A program made the position numbers and the translations under genes. Below are positions 10,106-19,105 of a stretch of 64,000 nt of DNA, in pieces. Below the pieces are notes generated by a model. The model worked only from the letters and a program-made list of their open reading frames with translations, was not told where the DNA came from and made no database searches. Source of the DNA: Stenotrophomonas sp. Marseille-Q4652 (lineage in GTDB: Bacteria; Pseudomonadota; Gammaproteobacteria; Xanthomonadales; Xanthomonadaceae); assembly GCF_916618915.1 (NCBI RefSeq), contig NZ_CAKAKE010000001.1, positions 806,001-870,000 of the forward strand. Reading direction: 5' to 3'. Every line of letters begins with the position of its first letter. Positions within the stretch are counted from its first letter, which is position 1.

Positions 10106-11068
10106 ATGGGCGACAACACTCCAAGACTCCTCACCGTGGCGGTCACCTCGCGGGCGCTGTTCGACCTGGAGGAGGGCCACGCGCTGTTCGAGGCCGAAGG
10201 CGTGGAGGCCTATGCCGAATACCAGCGCAAGCACGAGGACGACGTGCTGCGCCCCGGCGTGGCCTTCCCGGTGGTGCGCAAGCTGCTGGCGCTCAACCAG
10301 GGCGCAAGCCCGGAAGACCCGCGGGTCGAGGTGATCCTGCTGTCGCGCAATTCGGCCGATACCGGCCTGCGCATCTTCAACTCGATCCAGCATTACGAGC
10401 TGGGCATCATCCGCGCCACCTTCACCGCCGGCGAGCCGACCTGGCCCTACGTCAAGCCGTTCGGCACCGACCTGTTCCTGTCGGCCAACCCGGACTCGGT
10501 GCGGCGCGCGCTCGTGCACGGCATTGCCGCGGCGACCATCCTGCCCAAACCCATGGGCGAGACCATCCAGGCCGCGGCCACCAGCCCGGTCGATACCGGC
10601 CGGCCGCTGGGCCAGCTGCGCATCGCATTCGACGGCGACGCGGTGATCTTCGGCGACGAGAGCGAGCGCATTTCGCGCGAGCAGGGCGTGGAAGCCTTTG
10701 GCCGGCACGAACGCGAGCGCGCACGCGAGCCACTCAGTGGTGGCCCGTTCCGCAACTTCCTCTCGGCCCTGCATGCGTTGCAGGCCGCGTTCCCAGCCGG
10801 CGAACAGGCCCCAATCCGCACCGCGCTGGTCACCGCGCGTTCGGCCCCAGCCCACGAGCGGGTGATCCGCACCCTGCGCGAGTGGGGCGTGCGCCTGGAC
10901 GAAGCGCTGTTCCTGGGCGGGCGCCACAAGGGGCCGTTCCTGGAAGCCTTCGGCGCGGACATCTTCTTCGACGATTCCCAGCACAACATCGACAGCGCCC
11001 TGCAGCACCAGAGCGTGGCCGCCGGCCACGTGCCGCACGGCATCGCCAACGTCATCGCCACCGAATGA
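10106..11068 (+). CDS. 5'-nucleotidase (cytosolic IA-like family)
   Basis: A 320-residue protein of the bacterial and eukaryotic cytosolic 5'-nucleotidase I family, which hydrolyses nucleoside monophosphates (often AMP or dNMPs) to nucleosides. Recognisable parts are TVAVTSRALFDLEEGH at the N-terminus, FPVVRKLLALN, VILLSRNSADTGLRIF, IAFDGDAVIF and DIFFDDSQHNI. The two Asp-containing segments give the haloacid dehalogenase-like metal site. A -10-like TAGAAT lies at 10070-10075. The stop overlaps the next gene's ATG (ATGA at 11065-11068), so the two are probably translated together. Confidence 0.88.
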   Translation: MGDNTPRLLTVAVTSRALFDLEEGHALFEAEGVEAYAEYQRKHEDDVLRPGVAFPVVRKLLALNQGASPEDPRVEVILLSRNSADTGLRIFNSIQHYELGIIRATFTAGEPTWPYVKPFGTDLFLSANPDSVRRALVHGIAAATILPKPMGETIQAAATSPVDTGRPLGQLRIAFDGDAVIFGDESERISREQGVEAFGRHERERAREPLSGGPFRNFLSALHALQAAFPAGEQAPIRTALVTARSAPAHERVIRTLREWGVRLDEALFLGGRHKGPFLEAFGADIFFDDSQHNIDSALQHQSVAAGHVPHGIANVIATE

Positions 11069-11784
11069 GCGGTGGGGCGTACGTCCGCCGCAGCTGGTGC
11101 TACCTCGAGTTGCAGTTCCGCGGCGAGGTGACCCAGACCCGGATGCTGCGCTGGGCGCCGGACCGGCTGCTGGTCGGCTACACCCGGACCATGCTGGCTG
11201 CGCTGTGGCTGCACCCCGCGCCGAAGCGCATCGGCATCATCGGCCTGGGCGGCGGCGCGCAGGCGAAGTTCTGCTACCGGCACCTGCCGCAGGCGCGGAT
11301 CGAGGTGGTCGAGGCCGATGCCAGCGTGCTGGTGCTGCGTCGTGAGTTCCGCATTCCCGACGACGATGCCCGGCTGCAGGTCGAGCACGGCGATGGCGCG
11401 GCCTGGCTGCGTGGCCGCCGTGGCCAGTTCGACCTGTTGCTGGTCGATGCCTATGACGTTGAAGGCATCCCCGATGCACTCGGCAGCCAGGCCTTCTACG
11501 ACGACTGCCAGCAGGCGCTTACCGCCGATGGGGTGATGGCATCCAACCTCTACGACACCGACGTGCGCCAGCACTGCCGACGCCTGCGCCGCAGCTTCGA
11601 CAGCCGGGTGATCCGGCTGGAGGAGCCAAAGGAAAGCAACGAGGTGGTGATTGCCTGGAATGGCCGGCCGCAGCCAGTCAGCGCGAACGCGGCGCTGTCA
11701 CGTCTGCCGTGGCGGGCGCGTGGCCAGCTCGGCGCCGGTTTCCTGCGGCTGCAACAGGCCTGGGCGCGGCGCCAGCCGGGCTGA
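11065..11784 (+). CDS. Spermidine synthase-like (polyamine aminopropyltransferase fold) protein
   Basis: A 239-residue protein with the spermidine synthase methyltransferase-like fold. It has a glycine-rich cofactor loop (IIGLGGGAQAKF), an acidic cofactor residue (VEVVEADASV: read VVEAD), a DGAAWL segment and the loop LLLVDAYDVEG that carries the catalytic Asp in true synthases. It is shorter than SpeE (about 280 residues) and lacks a clear N-terminal beta domain, so the aminopropyl-transfer role is not certain. It may be an orphan SAM or decarboxylated-SAM binding enzyme. It starts at ATG 11065 within the stop of the nucleotidase gene. Confidence 0.78.
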   Translation: MSGGAYVRRSWCYLELQFRGEVTQTRMLRWAPDRLLVGYTRTMLAALWLHPAPKRIGIIGLGGGAQAKFCYRHLPQARIEVVEADASVLVLRREFRIPDDDARLQVEHGDGAAWLRGRRGQFDLLLVDAYDVEGIPDALGSQAFYDDCQQALTADGVMASNLYDTDVRQHCRRLRRSFDSRVIRLEEPKESNEVVIAWNGRPQPVSANAALSRLPWRARGQLGAGFLRLQQAWARRQPG

Positions 11785-11803
11785 AGCTGCGCGCTGGCCG
11801 GGC

Positions 11804-12349
11804 TCAGCCAGCGTCCAGCGGCAGGCGGATGTCGGTCAGGCGCCACTGCAGTCCCTGCCGGTCGAGCACGAACACCAGCGGCTGGCCGTCTTCGGTGTGC
11901 ACGGTGGCGGTGAAGCGCGACAGTGATTCGAAACGATGGCTGGCATCCTTCAGCGGCTGTGCGGGCTGGGTGGGCGCATAGCTGTCGCCGCCGATGGTCT
12001 GGCCACTGGCGCGTTTCCACAGCGCGTGGCCCTGCAGCAGGGCGGCGATGCCGGTCGGGGTGACCATCGCATCGACGCCGGCGCCGGCAAGGTTGCCGGC
12101 CAGCGAGATCGCCACCGCACCGAACATGCTGGACTGCGCATCCACGCCCGCACGGCGCACCACCTGGTCGGCCAGCTGGGCCTTGAGGTTCATGCGCAGG
12201 GTTGGGAAGTCCACATGGCGCTCGAGCCGGGCGGTATCGCGCTGCTCGATGGCCTGGCTGATGCCACGGATGGCCAGGTAGGGGCCGGCGACGCTCCAGC
12301 CGAGCAGGCCAAGCAGCAGCAGGACCAGCACCGCAACGACTTTCCTCAT
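11804..12349 (-). CDS. DUF2939 family membrane-anchored protein
   Basis: A 181-residue protein with one N-terminal hydrophobic segment (about residues 4-20, VVAVLVLLLLGLLGWSV) that acts as signal anchor or uncleaved signal. A periplasmic DUF2939 domain follows, with the typical start YLAIRGISQAIEQRD. Function is unknown. It starts at ATG 12349, overlapping the stop of the SRPBCC gene by 4 bases. The longer upstream frame is only antisense or shadow reading through that gene. Confidence 0.82.
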   Translation of the reverse strand: MRKVVAVLVLLLLGLLGWSVAGPYLAIRGISQAIEQRDTARLERHVDFPTLRMNLKAQLADQVVRRAGVDAQSSMFGAVAISLAGNLAGAGVDAMVTPTGIAALLQGHALWKRASGQTIGGDSYAPTQPAQPLKDASHRFESLSRFTATVHTEDGQPLVFVLDRQGLQWRLTDIRLPLDAG

Positions 12350-12828
12350 TTGTTCGCTCCGTTGGGGTGGGCCTGGGCCTCGGCCCACTGCCTGAGCATC
12401 ACCAGGGTCTCGGCCCAGGCCTGGCTGCACCAGCCGAGGAATTCGTTGTCCGGGCTCCAGCCCAGGTGCTGGAAATCGACCACGGTGAAGGGCTCGCCTT
12501 CCTTGTCCATGCCGCGCCAGTGGCCCAGGCTGGCGCGGCGCGAGATCTCGAACTGCACGTGGGTGCCGGTCCATGCCGAGGCCGGGCTCTGCGGCGGATG
12601 GTTGGAGATGATTTCCCAGCGGATGCGACGGTCGGGCACGGCCTCGATCACCTTCATCCGCACCATGCCGTGCGCCGGGCCGGGACTGTGTTCCAGCACC
12701 CGCACGCCATCGATCTCATGTTCGTGGTGGGCTGCCCACCACTGGCCCAGCCCGTTGGCATCGGCCAGGGCGCGATAAACCGTGGATGCCGGCGCGTCTA
12801 TCCAGATCTGGTGGTGGATGCTGGTCAT
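12346..12828 (-). CDS. SRPBCC (START/AHSA1-like) family protein
   Basis: A 160-residue protein with the helix-grip SRPBCC fold. The N-terminus MTSIHHQIWIDAPASTVYRAL is the classic first strand and helix of this superfamily. GLGQWWA and the C-terminal long helix (about residues 125-155) fit ligand-cavity proteins such as AHSA1 or polyketide cyclase-like members. The ligand is unknown. It is coupled by ATGA overlap to the DUF2939 gene downstream, forming a two-gene unit. Confidence 0.83.
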   Translation of the reverse strand: MTSIHHQIWIDAPASTVYRALADANGLGQWWAAHHEHEIDGVRVLEHSPGPAHGMVRMKVIEAVPDRRIRWEIISNHPPQSPASAWTGTHVQFEISRRASLGHWRGMDKEGEPFTVVDFQHLGWSPDNEFLGWCSQAWAETLVMLRQWAEAQAHPNGANK

Positions 12829-12926
12829 GGCACTGTCCCCGCTGCGACCGGCTCAGGGTGCCGCAATCACGGAAGGAAAGCGTAAAGCGGGCGTGCAGGC
12901 ACCCGGCGGCCGTACTGGCAGGCAGC

Positions 12927-13613
12927 TCAGAACTCCAGGTCCAGCGCCGCGCACAGGTAGTCGATGAACGGTGCCAGCGTGGTGTAGTCGGCCACCAGAG
13001 TCTGGCGCAGCTTGGGGCTGCACATCTGCGCGTCAGTGAGCGATCGCGAGTACACCCAGTTGCGCTGCTTCAGGTCCTCGATGAACTCGTGGTCGGCCGG
13101 GTAGCCGCGAGGAGGGCGCTGCAGCTTCTCGTCCTCGTCCATCACGAAGCGCGAGGTGATCGACGGCGCGTGCGCGGCGCGCTGCCAGCTGGCCGGATTG
13201 TCGAAGATGAACTGCCGCACCTTCTGCAGGTTCTGCGGTTCCGGATGCCACAGGCCACCGCCGAGGAAGCAGTTGCCCGGCTGCATGTGCAGGTAGAACA
13301 GCGGCACGATCTGCAGGCGGCGGCGCTCGTGGTAGAAGCGGCAGCCCTGCCAGCCCTTGTAAGGCGATTTGTCGTTGGAGAAGCGCGCATCGCGCTGGAT
13401 GCGGTACAGCGAACCGCCCACGGTGCGCGGATCGGCGCGGAAATGCGGGCTGATCGCCTCGATGTCCGGCGCGATGTCGGCGATCAGCTGCAGGAACGGC
13501 TGGCGCACATGCTGTTCGTAGTGGGCCTTGTGCTCGTTGAACCAGGCCTTGTTGTTGTTGGCTGCCAGTTGCGACAGGAAGTGCAGGCTGGCCGGGGTGA
13601 AGTAGCTGCTCAC
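12927..13613 (-). CDS. DUF2461 family protein
   Basis: A protein of the DUF2461 (TIGR02453) family, about 228 residues, function unknown. Family features visible are FLSQLAANNNKAWFNEHK near the N-terminus, a central GGSLYRIQRDARFSNDKSPYK region, and FYLHMQPGNCFLGGGLWHPEP. The GTG at 13613 is chosen because it overlaps the sbcB stop (GTGA) in the coupling style used throughout this region. A GTG at 13640 in the same frame would add nine residues and overlap sbcB by 31 bases. Confidence 0.85.
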   Translation of the reverse strand: MSSYFTPASLHFLSQLAANNNKAWFNEHKAHYEQHVRQPFLQLIADIAPDIEAISPHFRADPRTVGGSLYRIQRDARFSNDKSPYKGWQGCRFYHERRRLQIVPLFYLHMQPGNCFLGGGLWHPEPQNLQKVRQFIFDNPASWQRAAHAPSITSRFVMDEDEKLQRPPRGYPADHEFIEDLKQRNWVYSRSLTDAQMCSPKLRQTLVADYTTLAPFIDYLCAALDLEF

Positions 13614-15052
13614 AGGGTCGATTCCAGTTGCCTGCCCCACGAGGCGAGCGCATCGAGCAGGGCGAGCTTGCCGCCGTCATCGGCGTGGGTGGTGCGGAGT
13701 TCGTCGATCTGGGCGAAGTAGGCCGGCAGGTTCTGCTCGCCCAGGCCCTCGCCCAGCAGGCGACGGCGGCGGTAGTCCTGCCACCGGCCGCGCTCGGCTT
13801 CGGTGAGGGTGTGCGGATGGTTGCGGGCGCGGTAGCGGAACAGCAGCTCGGGCAGCCGCGGATCGCGGAAGCTGGCCTCCATCGCCGCCAGCGCCTCGGG
13901 CGGTGCGGTACGCACCTTTGGCATCAGCGCACGGTCGCCTTCGGCGAGGAAGCTGTCGTAGATCGAGGCATCGGCGTCGTTCGGGGTGCCTTCATCCGGG
14001 CGTGGCTGGGCGAACACGCGGCGCACCTTCTCGGCCAGTGCCGGGCCCATGGCGCGCAACTGCGCGGCCTTGCGTTCGACCGCCACCGTATCGATCGACA
14101 GCCGTTCCAGGTCGGCCGGGCGCAGGTGGTTCCACGCGACCAGTGCCGGCACCTTGTTCAGGTGCACTTCCTTGAGCGGTACCCGCTGCTGGCCTTCTGG
14201 CAGGTCGGCGGCGCGGGTGTACACGCGGCGGGCGATTTCCTCGGCGTCCAGGTCCAGCAGCGCCTGTGGATCGCCGTCCAGGTCGAACACGATCACCCGG
14301 CTGGCGATATGCGGATGCCGGGTCAGCGGCAGCACCGGCGCCGCGCACAGGCGCGTGGCCGGATAGCGCATCGACACGTGCAGCACCGGCTGCATCGCCA
14401 CCACGTCCAGCAGGCTGCCGGCAAAACGCTTGTCGCGCAGGCGCAGGGCGTAGTCCCACATCCGGGGCTGCGCCTGGCGGAAGCGGCGGGCCATGCCGAT
14501 GGTGGCGTACACGTCGGACAGTGCCTCGTGGGCATCGCCTTCGCGCACGTCGTTGGCCAGGGCCAGGTGCTCGAGCTTGAACGAGGTGGCACCGTCCTCG
14601 CGCTGCGGCCAGTGGATGCCTTCCGGACGCAGCGCGTGCACCAGCCGCAGCATGTCCAGCAGGTCCCAGCGGGAATTGCCGCCGCGCCACTCGCGCTCGT
14701 ACGGGTCGTAGAAATTGCGGAACAGACCGCAGCGCACGAACTCATCGTCGAAGCGCAGCGTGTTGTAGCCCAGCGTGCAGGTCTGTGGCCGCGACATCAG
14801 CTCGTTGATGCGGGCGAACGCCTCGGCCTCGCTGACGCCTTCGACCATTGCCCGCTGCGGGGTGATGCCGGTGATCAGGGTGGCAACAGGCGAGGGCAGC
14901 AGGTCATCGGCCGGTCGCACGAAGAAGCTGACCGGCTCCTCGACCTGACGCAGCTCGGCATCGGTACGCACCGCCGCGAACTGGGCAATGCGGGTGCGGC
15001 GGGGGTCCTGGCCGAAGGTTTCCAGGTCGTAGAAGAGGAAGGTGTCGGGCAT
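13610..15052 (-). CDS. sbcB: Exodeoxyribonuclease I
   Basis: Exonuclease I (480 residues) is a 3'-5' single-strand DNA exonuclease of the DnaQ/DEDD superfamily, used in recombination and mismatch repair. The N-terminal FLFYDLETFG carries ExoI (DxE), TLGYNTLRFDDEF carries ExoII, and the HEALSDVYATIGMA segment carries ExoIII. The SH3-like and C-terminal helical domains follow and give a length typical of SbcB. It lies between kmo and the DUF2461 gene, overlapping the latter by 4 bases. Confidence 0.96.
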   Translation of the reverse strand: MPDTFLFYDLETFGQDPRRTRIAQFAAVRTDAELRQVEEPVSFFVRPADDLLPSPVATLITGITPQRAMVEGVSEAEAFARINELMSRPQTCTLGYNTLRFDDEFVRCGLFRNFYDPYEREWRGGNSRWDLLDMLRLVHALRPEGIHWPQREDGATSFKLEHLALANDVREGDAHEALSDVYATIGMARRFRQAQPRMWDYALRLRDKRFAGSLLDVVAMQPVLHVSMRYPATRLCAAPVLPLTRHPHIASRVIVFDLDGDPQALLDLDAEEIARRVYTRAADLPEGQQRVPLKEVHLNKVPALVAWNHLRPADLERLSIDTVAVERKAAQLRAMGPALAEKVRRVFAQPRPDEGTPNDADASIYDSFLAEGDRALMPKVRTAPPEALAAMEASFRDPRLPELLFRYRARNHPHTLTEAERGRWQDYRRRRLLGEGLGEQNLPAYFAQIDELRTTHADDGGKLALLDALASWGRQLESTL

Positions 15053-15085
15053 CGTGGTGCGGTTTACGGGGACGGGGCAGGGCGC

Positions 15086-16456
15086 TCAGTGCGCCCCCTC
15101 CAGTGGCGGCAGGGCATCGTGCACGATCCGCTCGAGCGCGGCCCAGTCGACGGTGGCCAGGCTATCGTGGCCATCGGTGGCCTCGACCAGGATGCGGTGC
15201 TGCACGCGGGTCCGCTCCAGCGCCACCGCGTACGGCGTGTGCATGAAGGTCACCATCGTGTAGTGCGGCACGAAACGCGTGGGCCAGCGCCGCTGCAGTT
15301 CCTGCTCCAGTTCGCGCCGCAGCAGGAAGCCGGCGTCGGCGACCTGGTCGCGCATCTCGATGTAGTTCTCCAGTGCCATCTGCTGGATGGCTGCGGCATT
15401 GGGCTTGCGCTCGGCCTCGAACGCGGCGAAGGCCTCCTCGGCCGAACTGGCGTGCAGCAGCTTGTCGGCCAAGACCACGCAGTCCTCGAACGCACAGTTC
15501 ATGCCCTGGCCGTGGAACGGCACCATCGCGTGGGCGGCATCGCCCAGCAGTACCGCCTTGCCACCGAGGTGCCAGCGGTCCAGGTACAGCGTGCCGAGCA
15601 GGCCCGGTGGATGCTGCTCCCAGTCCTGGCGCAGGCGCGGGATCAGCGGCAGCGCGTCGGGGAAGTCGCGTGCGAACAGCGCCTCGGCCTCCTCGCCGTT
15701 GCGTACCGTTGAGAAGCCCGGGTCGCCCTCGTTGGGGAGGAACAGGGTGACGGTGAAGGTGCCCTCGTCATTGGGCAGGGCGATGCACATGTAGCGGCCG
15801 CGCGGCCAGATGTGCAGAGCGTTGGGCTCGATCAGGAAACCGCCATCCGGGCCCGGCGGGATTTCCAGCTCCTTGTAGGAGTGGTCGAGGAACTCGGTGT
15901 GCTCGCCCAGCGGGCACTTGCGGTTCATCGCCGCGCGCAGCGCCGAGCCCGCGCCGTCGGCACCGATCAGCGGGGTGCAGAAGTGGATGTCGTGCGGGTG
16001 GTCGTCGCGGTCATCGATGAAGCGCGCATAGCCGGCATCGAAATCCACCGTGTGCAGGCGCCGGTGGAAGTGGATCTGCGCGCCGGCTTCCTCGGCCAGC
16101 TGCAGCAGGATGATGTTGAGGTCGTTGCGGTGCACCGACCAGATCACCTCGCTGTCGTCGCGCCCATAGCGCTGCAGCAGCGGGTCGCCTTCGCGCGGAT
16201 GGACCATGCGCCCGCGCATCATCACCGCCTTGGCCATCACCGCATCTTCCACGCCGGCCTGGCGCAGCGCATTGCGGCCGCGTTCGGCCAGCGCGAGGTT
16301 GATCGAGCGACCGGATTCGTAGTCGGAGATGCGCGGATCGCCGCGACGCTCGTACACGGTGATCCGCCAGCCCTGGCGGGACAGCAGGATGGCCAGCAAC
16401 GAGCCGGCGAGCCCGGCCCCGATCAGGGTCAGCGAGCGAGTGGGTTCTGCGATCAA
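15086..16456 (-). CDS. kmo: Kynurenine 3-monooxygenase
   Basis: A FAD- and NADPH-dependent hydroxylase that converts kynurenine to 3-hydroxykynurenine (456 residues). Motifs are the GxGxxG FAD site (LIGAGLAGSLLA), the mid-domain DG motif (LIGADGAGSALR) and the GD motif (LLGDAAHAMVPFHGQGMN). The C-terminal part (about residues 380-450) matches the membrane-facing or substrate-lid region of the family. It lies 19 bases downstream of kynU in a kynurenine operon, here most likely for NAD synthesis because nbaC is also present. Confidence 0.96.
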   Translation of the reverse strand: MIAEPTRSLTLIGAGLAGSLLAILLSRQGWRITVYERRGDPRISDYESGRSINLALAERGRNALRQAGVEDAVMAKAVMMRGRMVHPREGDPLLQRYGRDDSEVIWSVHRNDLNIILLQLAEEAGAQIHFHRRLHTVDFDAGYARFIDDRDDHPHDIHFCTPLIGADGAGSALRAAMNRKCPLGEHTEFLDHSYKELEIPPGPDGGFLIEPNALHIWPRGRYMCIALPNDEGTFTVTLFLPNEGDPGFSTVRNGEEAEALFARDFPDALPLIPRLRQDWEQHPPGLLGTLYLDRWHLGGKAVLLGDAAHAMVPFHGQGMNCAFEDCVVLADKLLHASSAEEAFAAFEAERKPNAAAIQQMALENYIEMRDQVADAGFLLRRELEQELQRRWPTRFVPHYTMVTFMHTPYAVALERTRVQHRILVEATDGHDSLATVDWAALERIVHDALPPLEGAH

Positions 16457-16475
16457 GTCGATGGCCTGGAGGGGA

Positions 16476-17750
16476 TCAGACGCCGGCCCACGCTTCCACT
16501 TCCTCGACGAAGTGGTAGACGTCGCGGAAGCGGTTGTAGAGCGGGGCGGGGGAGATGCGGATCACGTCCGGCTCGCGCCAGTCGCCGAGCACGCCGACCG
16601 AGTGCAGGTATTCGAACAGCGCACGGCCCTGTTCGCGGCCGCCGCGCACGCGCAGCGACAGCTGGCAACCGCGACGCTCCGGTTCGGACGGGGTGATGAT
16701 CTGCAACACGCTGGACAGGCGTGCCTGCACCAGCGCCTCGAGGAAGCCGGTGAGCTGCAGCGATTTCTGCCGCAGCGCCGGCATGCCAGCGCGGTCGAAC
16801 AGCTCCAGCGAGGCACGCAGCGGCGCCAGGCCCAGCACGGGTGGATTGCTGAGCTGCCAGCCCTCGGCGCCTTCGGCCGGGGAGAACGTGGGCGCCATCT
16901 GGAAGCGGGTGGCCTCGTCATGGCCCCACCATCCGGCAAAACGCGGCAGGCTGCCATCGCGTCCGTGGCGTGCGTGCACGAAGCAGCCGGCCACCGCGCC
17001 GGGGCCGCTGTTGAGGTACTTGTAGTGGCACCACACCGCGAAATCCGGGCCAGCGTCATGCAGGGCCAGCGGCGTGTTGCCGACCGAATGGGCCAGGTCG
17101 AAGCCGACATTGGCGCCCTGCGCACGCGCCAGGCGGGTGATCTCGGCAATGTCGAAGGCCTGGCCGCTGCGGTACTGCACGCCCGGCCACAGCACCAGCG
17201 CCAGGCGCGGGCCGTGTTCGGCGATCGCCCGTTCGATGGCCTGCATCGAGATCGTGCCGTTGGGCTCGTCCGGTGCCAGCTCGATCAGGTCGGTTTCCGG
17301 ATTGAAACCGTGGAAGCGGATATGCGATTCCACCGCGTGGCGGTCGGTCGGGAAGGCGCCGGCCTCCATCAGGATCGCCGGACGTTCGGAGGTCGGGCGG
17401 TAGAAGCTGACCAGCATCAGGTTGAGGTTGACGCTGAGCGTGTTCATCGCCACCACTTCCGACGGCAGCGCGCCGACCACGCGGGCCAGCTGCTCGCTCA
17501 CCAGGCGGTGGTAGTTCATCCAGCGGGTCGGGCCGGTGAAGTGGCCTTCCACCGCATGGCGCGCCCACAGGTCCAGTACCTCATGCACCATCGCCTTGGC
17601 GCCGCGCGGCTGCAGGCCGAGCGAGTTGCCGACGAAGTAGGTCTGGTCGGCGTTCTGGTGCTGGGGAAAGATGAACTCGCCTCGCAACTGGCGCAGTGGG
17701 TCTGCGGCATCCAGTGCGATGGCGTGGGTGCGGGTAAGCGTCTCGGTCAT
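16476..17750 (-). CDS. kynU: Kynureninase
   Basis: A PLP-dependent hydrolase that cleaves 3-hydroxykynurenine to 3-hydroxyanthranilate and alanine (424 residues from the ATG at 17750). It shows YFVGNSLGLQP, TRWMNYHRL, the cofactor Asp region GFDLAHSVGNTPL, and the PLP lysine in WCHYKYLNSGPGAVAG. An in-frame start at 17816 would add 22 Arg/Cys-rich residues with no family match. It lies between nbaC and kmo. Confidence 0.96.
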   Translation of the reverse strand: MTETLTRTHAIALDAADPLRQLRGEFIFPQHQNADQTYFVGNSLGLQPRGAKAMVHEVLDLWARHAVEGHFTGPTRWMNYHRLVSEQLARVVGALPSEVVAMNTLSVNLNLMLVSFYRPTSERPAILMEAGAFPTDRHAVESHIRFHGFNPETDLIELAPDEPNGTISMQAIERAIAEHGPRLALVLWPGVQYRSGQAFDIAEITRLARAQGANVGFDLAHSVGNTPLALHDAGPDFAVWCHYKYLNSGPGAVAGCFVHARHGRDGSLPRFAGWWGHDEATRFQMAPTFSPAEGAEGWQLSNPPVLGLAPLRASLELFDRAGMPALRQKSLQLTGFLEALVQARLSSVLQIITPSEPERRGCQLSLRVRGGREQGRALFEYLHSVGVLGDWREPDVIRISPAPLYNRFRDVYHFVEEVEAWAGV

Positions 17751-17826
17751 CGGGGCACTGCACACTGAAGTGGACCGGCAGTTTACCCGCCGCGTCCGTG
17801 TTGCGCCGTCGCGCAAACGCGTCCGG

Positions 17827-18357
17827 TCAGCCTTCGGGCAGGACCGTGCCGGCTGGCAGCGGATCGACGTGCCCGCATTGGCTGCAGGTGCGCAGTTGCA
17901 GGTTGGCGTGGTAACGCGCGAACAACTGCGGCAGGTCGGTCTCGATGTTCTGCAGCGGGAAATACTCCTCGTGCAGCTTGTGGTTGCACTGTTCGCAGTG
18001 CCAGATCACGCCGTCCAGCTCGTGCGGCAGGCGCTTGCGCTCGATCACCAGGCCCACGCCGCCGGGCGGGCGCCGCGGCGAATGCGGCACCTTGCCTGGC
18101 AGCAGGAACACCTCGCCGGCGCGGATCGGGATATCGCGCACCTTCCCGTCCTCCTGCACCTTGAGCACCATCTCGCCCTCGAGCTGGTAGAACCACTCCG
18201 GGCCTTCGTCGTAGTGGAAGTCCGTGCGCGAGTTCGGCCCGCCGACCACCATCACGATGAAGTCGCCGTTGTCGATCATCTTGTTGCCGACCGGCGGCTT
18301 GAGCAGGTGCCGGTTGGCCTCGATCCAGGCCTGCAGGTTGATGGGCGCGGCGAGCAT
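17827..18357 (-). CDS. nbaC: 3-hydroxyanthranilate 3,4-dioxygenase
   Basis: A non-haem iron cupin dioxygenase that opens 3-hydroxyanthranilate to the semialdehyde that cyclises to quinolinate, the NAD precursor (176 residues). The cupin metal ligands sit in [19 protein letters not shown] (His, Glu) and VPHSPRRP (His). The C-terminus has two CxxC pairs (HCEQCN and TCSQCGH) that form the rubredoxin-like second iron site typical of bacterial enzymes. First gene of the nbaC-kynU-kmo set. Confidence 0.96.
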   Translation of the reverse strand: MLAAPINLQAWIEANRHLLKPPVGNKMIDNGDFIVMVVGGPNSRTDFHYDEGPEWFYQLEGEMVLKVQEDGKVRDIPIRAGEVFLLPGKVPHSPRRPPGGVGLVIERKRLPHELDGVIWHCEQCNHKLHEEYFPLQNIETDLPQLFARYHANLQLRTCSQCGHVDPLPAGTVLPEG

Positions 18358-18374
18358 GCTTGGCTCCGGCAGGG

Positions 18375-19037
18375 TCAGTCGCGCTTGCCGCGACGGGGGA
18401 CGAAGGACAGGGCCTTCTCGTAGGCAGGCTGCAGGTCATCGGCATTGCCCACGTCGATGCCCATCTCGCGCACGCGGCCGTCCTTGAGGCTGTACACCCA
18501 GCCGTGGACCATCAGCTTCTGCCCGCGTGCCCAGGCATCCTGCACGATGGTCGAGCGGCAGGCGTTGACCACCTGCTCGATCACGTTGAGCTCGCACAGG
18601 CGCGCGTGCTTGAGGTCCGGGTCATCGATCGCGTCGAGGATGGCGGCATGCTTCTGGCCGACGTCGCTGACGTGACGCAGCCAGTTGTCGGCCAGGCCCA
18701 CGCGGGTCTGGTGCAGGCTGGCATGCACGCCGCCGCAGCCGTAGTGGCCGACGATCAGGATGTGCTTCACCTTGAGCTGGTCCACTGCGTACTGGATCAC
18801 GCTCAGGCAGTTCAGGTCGGTGTGCACGACCACGTTGGCGACGTTGCGGTGGACGAACACCTCGCCCGGTGCCATGCCGATGATCTGGTTGGCCGGCACG
18901 CGCGAGTCCGAGCAGCCGATCCACAGGTACTCGGGATGTTGCTGCTTGGCCAGCTGCTCGAAAAAGTCCGGCTGCTCGCGCTCGATCCGGTCGGCCCATT
19001 CCCGATTGTTCTGCAGCAGTTTGTGGATGTCCTTCAT
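18375..19037 (-). CDS. can: Beta-class carbonic anhydrase
   Basis: A beta-carbonic anhydrase (220 residues) for reversible CO2 hydration in the cytoplasm. Zinc ligands and catalytic residues are visible: [14 protein letters not shown] (Cys, Asp-Arg dyad) and [12 protein letters not shown] (His and Cys). The ATG at 19037 gives the usual Can start [11 protein letters not shown]; the longer frame to 19148 adds a Pro/Arg-rich stretch with no match. It sits 17 bases upstream of nbaC, so it may be cotranscribed with the kynurenine genes. Confidence 0.95.
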   Translation of the reverse strand: MKDIHKLLQNNREWADRIEREQPDFFEQLAKQQHPEYLWIGCSDSRVPANQIIGMAPGEVFVHRNVANVVVHTDLNCLSVIQYAVDQLKVKHILIVGHYGCGGVHASLHQTRVGLADNWLRHVSDVGQKHAAILDAIDDPDLKHARLCELNVIEQVVNACRSTIVQDAWARGQKLMVHGWVYSLKDGRVREMGIDVGNADDLQPAYEKALSFVPRRGKRD

Positions 19038-19105
19038 GGTGTCCCTGACGGTCTGTTTGGGGGATGGCGCGGGTTGGGCCGCGTCGTCGTGGGAAACGGA
19101 TGCGC

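Noticed and set aside
13628-15712. A 694-codon plus-strand frame opposite sbcB and kmo
   Set aside because: Spans two confident minus-strand genes and has no domain.
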